A stretch of DNA of 16,887 nt from positions 1 to 16,887 of the forward strand of contig CALZKX010000350.1 in NCBI GenBank assembly GCA_945788155.1, given 5' to 3'. Under the pieces are notes generated by a model. That model saw nothing but the letters and a program-made list of their open reading frames with translations. It ran no database searches and was not told the DNA's origin. Source of the stretch: an uncultured Flavobacteriaceae bacterium (lineage in GTDB: Bacteria > Bacteroidota > Bacteroidia > Flavobacteriales > Flavobacteriaceae). This document shows, piece by piece, positions 14,123-16,887 of this stretch (position 1 is the stretch's first letter; every line of letters begins with the position of its first letter). A program made the position numbers and the translations under genes.

Positions 14123-14981
14123 GAAAGAAGAGAGAATTATTGTCCCTGCAAACGGTTACTTAATGTTGTTTATATTTTTATTGTTGTTTTTTGGAGGCAT
14201 TGCATCATTAATTGCTATGCGAAGTCCTTGGCCTGCTTTTGCAGTATTGGCAGCCATTTTTATCGCACCAGGTTTTATCATGGTGCAACCAAACAATTCA
14301 AGGGTGTTATTGCTTTTTGGGAAATATGTTGGAACCGTAAAAAGGAACGGTTTTTATTGGGTGAACCCATTTTATACTAAAAAGAAAATATCCTTACGCG
14401 CTAGTAACTTTGACAGTGAACGCTTAAAAGTAAACGATAAACTTGGCAATCCAGTTATGATTAGTACCATCTTAGTTTGGAGGGTTCAAAATACTTACAA
14501 AGCTGCTTTCGATGTCGATAATTTTGAAAACTTTGTTCGTGTTCAAACAGATGCGGCTGTACGTAAACTGGCTAGTATGTATCCCTATGACAATTTTGCA
14601 GATGAAGGCCATAAAGAAGACATTACACTACGCTCTAGTGTAAATGAAGTGAGTGAAGCTCTTGAAAAAGAAATTGACGAACGCTTATCCATTGCAGGCA
14701 TAGAAGTGCTTGAAGCTCGTATTGGGTATCTTGCCTATGCTCAAGAAATAGCTAATGCTATGCTTAAACGCCAACAAGCAACAGCCATAGTCGCTGCACG
14801 ACATAAAATTGTTGAAGGTGCTGTGAGCATGGTGGAAATGGCATTGGAAGAATTAGGCAAAAAGGAAATCGTTGATTTAGATGAAGAACGTAAAGCAGCA
14901 ATGGTTAGCAACTTAATGGTAATTCTTTGTGGAGATAAAGATGCCTCTCCAGTGCTTAATACAGGAACTTTAAACCATTAA
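14121..14981 (+). CDS. SPFH/Band 7 domain membrane protein
   Basis: This is a 286-residue protein. Two membrane segments (about 13-33 and 37-55, separated by RSPWP) precede an SPFH domain at about 55-235. Its features are VQPNNSRVLLLFGKYVGTVK (55-74), the GFYWVNPFYTKKKISLRAS strand pair, and the helical region QEIANAMLKRQQATAIVAAR (208-227). The C-terminal 55 residues form a short helical tail (VEMALEELGKKEIVDLDEER). SPFH proteins form ring-like membrane scaffolds that organise proteases or lipid domains; no NfeD protein accompanies this one. It opens a six-gene operon with gaps of 1 to 14 bases ending in an Arc-like DNA-binding protein, with a promoter and repeats directly upstream. Confidence 0.88.
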   Translation: MKEERIIVPANGYLMLFIFLLLFFGGIASLIAMRSPWPAFAVLAAIFIAPGFIMVQPNNSRVLLLFGKYVGTVKRNGFYWVNPFYTKKKISLRASNFDSERLKVNDKLGNPVMISTILVWRVQNTYKAAFDVDNFENFVRVQTDAAVRKLASMYPYDNFADEGHKEDITLRSSVNEVSEALEKEIDERLSIAGIEVLEARIGYLAYAQEIANAMLKRQQATAIVAARHKIVEGAVSMVEMALEELGKKEIVDLDEERKAAMVSNLMVILCGDKDASPVLNTGTLNH

Positions 14982-14982
14982 A

Positions 14983-15162
14983 ATGAGCAAAAATCAAACA
15001 TATAGTATTGCTCTAGGTGTTGCTTTAGGCTCAAGTATAGGAACAACTATTGGAGTTTTGATTGGTAATGTTGCTATGGGAATTGTTTATGGTTCTCTAA
15101 CAGGTACTATAATAGGTGTGATTTTAGCATTAGTAATTTTTAAAGATGATGTTAATCAATGA
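14983..15162 (+). CDS. Small glycine-rich two-helix membrane protein
   Basis: This 59-residue ORF begins one base after the SPFH stop. It is almost entirely hydrophobic, with regularly spaced glycines (IALGVALGSSIGTTIGVLIG, then IVYGSLTGTIIGVILALVIF) and a short charged tail KDDVNQ. This pattern forms two closely packed glycine-zipper helices, as in small membrane proteins that oligomerise. No family is recognised. Its tight placement between SPFH and DUF4177 genes argues that it is translated. It may assemble with the SPFH protein; that is inference. Confidence 0.7.
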   Translation: MSKNQTYSIALGVALGSSIGTTIGVLIGNVAMGIVYGSLTGTIIGVILALVIFKDDVNQ

Positions 15163-15176
15163 AATGATGAAGAATT

Positions 15177-15335
15177 ATGAAAGAATATAAAGTAATACAG
15201 CCAAAACTAGGATTCAGAAGTCGGTTTCAAAATTTTGAAGACCTACTAAATCAATATGCTCGTGAAGGCTGGATTGTTAAACATGTTGGCCAAAGTTGGT
15301 CAAGTGTAGTTCTTGAACGCGATAAAAATAGATAA
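15177..15335 (+). CDS. DUF4177-like small protein
   Basis: This is a 52-residue soluble protein: MKEYKVIQPK, then FQNFEDLLNQYAREGWIVKH and SWSSVVLERDK. The pattern of a leading strand, a helix with LNQYAREGW, and a closing strand ending VLERDK is the DUF4177 layout. Its function is unknown. The ATG is chosen because it gives the full domain; two nearer ATGs (15164, 15167) are in another frame and stop quickly. The stop is one base before the DUF1648 start, consistent with operon membership. Confidence 0.75.
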   Translation: MKEYKVIQPKLGFRSRFQNFEDLLNQYAREGWIVKHVGQSWSSVVLERDKNR

Positions 15336-15336
15336 A

Positions 15337-15843
15337 ATGAATAGTGCGAGACCAAAAATAAAAGTGCCTTGGGAAACTCTAGATATTATTGTTGAACTTA
15401 TTAATATCACTTTGCTCCTATTAATAATTGGATATACTGCAATTAATTATATGGACTTGCCAGAAACCATAGCGACTCACTTTAATGCTAATGGTGAAGC
15501 TGATGGTTTTGGAGGCAAATTGACCATTTGGTTATTGCCAGGAATTGCCCTGTTTATTTATTTAATGATGCTAGTTATAAATAGAGTTCCGCATTTACAC
15601 AATTATATGGTGAACATAACTAAAGAGAATGCTCTTAAGAACTATAGACTGAGTTCAAGATTAGTGCGTTTTACTAATCTTTTCTGTTTAATCATTTTTG
15701 CTTTAATCTCTTATGAAATTATTGAAACTTCAAAAGGGAATAGTTTTAGTGTTCTAGGCATTCCGTTTTTAATATTCACATTGGTAGTGCCATTAATAGG
15801 CATCATTTTTGTTTTTAATTACCAGAAAAAAATCAATTCATAA
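15337..15843 (+). CDS. DUF1648 domain membrane protein
   Basis: This is a 168-residue membrane protein with about four helices (near 15-36, 64-82, 110-128 and 140-162). The motif between the first two, MDLPETIATHFNANGEADGFGGK (about 39-61), is the DUF1648 signature (LPxxIxxHFNxxGxxDxxGxK), also found in SdpI-type immunity proteins. The ATG at 15337 is preferred to a TTG at 15313 because it directly follows the previous stop by one base and removes overlap. It lacks the usual second SdpI region, so it is a DUF1648 protein rather than a full SdpI homologue. A role in the envelope alongside SPFH is likely from context. Confidence 0.82.
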   Translation: MNSARPKIKVPWETLDIIVELINITLLLLIIGYTAINYMDLPETIATHFNANGEADGFGGKLTIWLLPGIALFIYLMMLVINRVPHLHNYMVNITKENALKNYRLSSRLVRFTNLFCLIIFALISYEIIETSKGNSFSVLGIPFLIFTLVVPLIGIIFVFNYQKKINS

Positions 15844-15844
15844 A

Positions 15845-16228
15845 ATGAAAACTATTGCACAAATACTAGCATATATAATCACAAATATAATTGTGGCACA
15901 ATCTGTATTTGTTACCGAAGATTATCTTGTATGTAATGATAGCATACAGCTTACTGGCACCTTAAAGTTTAATCCTTCAGAAGAAATAAAAAAAATCGAT
16001 ATTCCAATTTTAATTCTTAGCGGCACAAAAGACATCCAAGTTCCAATTGATGATGCTATAGCATTGCATGAAGCCAACCCAAAATCTAAATTAGTCCTTA
16101 TTGATAACATGAACCATGTTTTAAAAACCATAACCAAAGACGAAGATAATTTAATATCATACTATTCTGCAGATTATCCATTATCATCAGAATTAGTTAC
16201 CTTAATCGTAGAATTTGTAAAAGAATAA
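15845..16228 (+). pseudogene. Alpha/beta hydrolase with large internal deletion, reading frame intact
   Basis: This 127-residue ORF starts one base after the DUF1648 stop (ATG 15845; an upstream TTG is not needed). It has a signal-like start (residues 1-20, ending VAQS), a short piece typical of the N-terminus of secreted hydrolases (NDSIQLTGTLKFN), then jumps at about residues 44-50 to the C-terminal part: IDIPILILSGTKDIQVP (51-67, catalytic-type Asp63) and LIDNMNHVLK (86-95, catalytic-type His91). The entire central domain, including the GxSxG nucleophile, is absent; intact relatives are about 300 residues. It should be inactive as a hydrolase. Because the frame is kept and the next gene starts right after its stop, it may still be translated, perhaps as a remnant maintained by the operon. 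Confidence 0.7.
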
Positions 16229-16387
16229 ATGACAAAGAAAAAAGCTTTCGCGTTGCGCGTAAATGAAGACATGTTAAAAGCTATTGAAAAATGGGCTTCA
16301 GATGAGTTTAGAAGCACCAATGGTCAAATAGAATGGATGCTTATGGAAAGCTTAAAGAAAGCCAAACGCAACCCAAAAAAATCTTAA
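16229..16387 (+). CDS. Arc-family ribbon-helix-helix DNA-binding protein
   Basis: This 52-residue protein starts immediately after the preceding stop. It reads as a short strand KKKAFALRV (3-11), helix NEDMLKAIEKWASDEF (12-27), a turn STNGQ, and helix IEWMLMESLKKAKR (34-47). This is the strand-helix-helix pattern of Arc/MetJ-type dimeric regulators, where the strand enters the major groove. Similar small Arc-like proteins are, as I recall, neighbours of SPFH genes in bacteria. As the last gene of the SPFH operon it is the likely autoregulator, and the ATATCAT repeats upstream of the SPFH gene are candidate operator sites. No toxin gene follows, so it is not evidently an antitoxin. Confidence 0.8.
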   Translation: MTKKKAFALRVNEDMLKAIEKWASDEFRSTNGQIEWMLMESLKKAKRNPKKS

Positions 16388-16442
16388 AAAAAACATAATT
16401 TTTTTCAATAGTATTAGCATTAGAAATTATTATTCTATTTTT

Positions 16443-16887
16443 ATGGGTACTAACCAAAAAGACCCTTTGAAAAATACTTTAATATTATTCGCTTTGTTTT
16501 CATTCTTTATTGGATTTAGCCAAAGTAAATCGTTCGTTGTAAAATATATTAACACACCAATTGTACTAGATGGAAATTTAAATGAGTCTGTTTGGGAAGA
16601 TGCTCAATCAGCTACAAACTTTTGGCAATATTTTCCTGTAGATTCTGTACAAGCACAGCAACAAGCCGAAATTAAAATGTTGTTTGACGACAACAACCTT
16701 TACGTTGGCATAAAAGTAAATGCACCTGACAACGATTTTATAGTACCTTCGTTACGTCGTGATTTTAGAGCTGGAGGAAGTGATAATATATCCTTAATTT
16801 TTGATACTTTTAATGATGGCACAAACGCTTTCATTTTTGGCACAAACCCTGAGGGTGTACAACGCGAAATGCTATTATCTGGTGGTG
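16443..16887 (+). CDS. DUF5916 exported protein with CBM9-like N-terminal domain (3' truncated by window)
   Basis: The frame is open from the ATG at 16443 to the end of the window (148 codons). A signal peptide at about residues 9-26 ends GFSQS. The following region has the CBM9-like pattern seen in DUF5916 proteins: IVLDGNLNESVWEDAQSATN (about 40-59), a Q-rich segment, AEIKMLFDDNNLYVGIKVNA, DFIVPSLRRDFRAGGSDNIS, LIFDTFNDGTNAFIFGTNPE, and GVQREML. Full-length relatives are about 700-850 residues with a C-terminal beta-barrel-like portion, thought to sit in the outer membrane. The gene is separated from the RHH gene by 55 bases without a clear terminator, so readthrough is possible. The substrate is unknown. 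Confidence 0.85.
   Translation, partial: MGTNQKDPLKNTLILFALFSFFIGFSQSKSFVVKYINTPIVLDGNLNESVWEDAQSATNFWQYFPVDSVQAQQQAEIKMLFDDNNLYVGIKVNAPDNDFIVPSLRRDFRAGGSDNISLIFDTFNDGTNAFIFGTNPEGVQREMLLSGG

Noticed and set aside
15313..15843. TTG start at 15313 for the DUF1648 gene
   Set aside because: It would overlap the DUF4177 gene by 23 bases, while the ATG at 15337 fits the one-base operon spacing.
15809..16228. TTG start at 15809 for the hydrolase remnant
   Set aside because: The ATG at 15845 gives a proper signal-peptide start one base after the DUF1648 stop.
16229..16387. Toxin-antitoxin antitoxin
   Set aside because: The RHH protein ends an SPFH operon and no small toxin gene is adjacent.

Overview
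This A+T-rich window reads as chromosomal DNA of a Bacteroidota member, most likely a marine Flavobacteriaceae species. The reasons are the domain families present (DUF6090, DUF6249, DUF5916, ACR3 next to an ArsC-like phosphatase), promoter boxes of the Bacteroidota type (TTTG, 19 bases, TAnnTTTG), few Shine-Dalgarno sequences, and copies of the GAGCGCAGTCGA intergenic repeat that I recall as common in flavobacterial genomes. No rRNA, tRNA, CRISPR array, transposase or integrase was seen.

Layout. 1-1649: the end of an arsenic-resistance operon (arsenate reductase of the low-molecular-weight phosphatase fold, then an ACR3 arsenite exporter). 1650-1789: an inverted-repeat element. 1887-3128: a DEAD-box RNA helicase. 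3254-5486: DUF2200, a MOSC-domain protein and an MFS transporter. 5484-5730: a MITE-like element whose terminal repeat includes the MFS stop codon. 5798-6776 (minus): an ECF sigma factor and a two-TM probable anti-sigma partner. 6972-7307: a divergent DUF6249 membrane protein. Both sides of this divergent pair carry TGTAACC-N16-(C/A)GTCATA, which suggests autoregulation plus one direct target. 7371-7597: apparent gene relics. 7746-12128: an O-methyltransferase, a DUF6090 membrane protein, a D-aminoacylase-like lipoprotein lacking the usual HxH metal motif, and a PhzF isomerase-like protein. 12106-13574 (minus): a cytoplasmic protein of unknown function and a VanX-type D-Ala-D-Ala dipeptidase lipoprotein. 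13575-14120: a gene-free stretch with two terminator-like hairpins, twin palindromes and promoter boxes, possibly encoding small RNAs. 14121-16387: a compact six-gene operon (SPFH protein, 59-aa membrane protein, DUF4177, DUF1648, a severely shortened alpha/beta hydrolase, and an Arc-like ribbon-helix-helix protein). 16443-end: the start of an exported DUF5916 protein.

The two parts that most resemble self-contained regulatory systems are the ECF sigma/anti-sigma/DUF6249 locus with its matching promoters, and the SPFH-to-RHH operon with a well-formed promoter followed by three ATATCAT repeats. All family assignments come from reading the sequence, without database searches.
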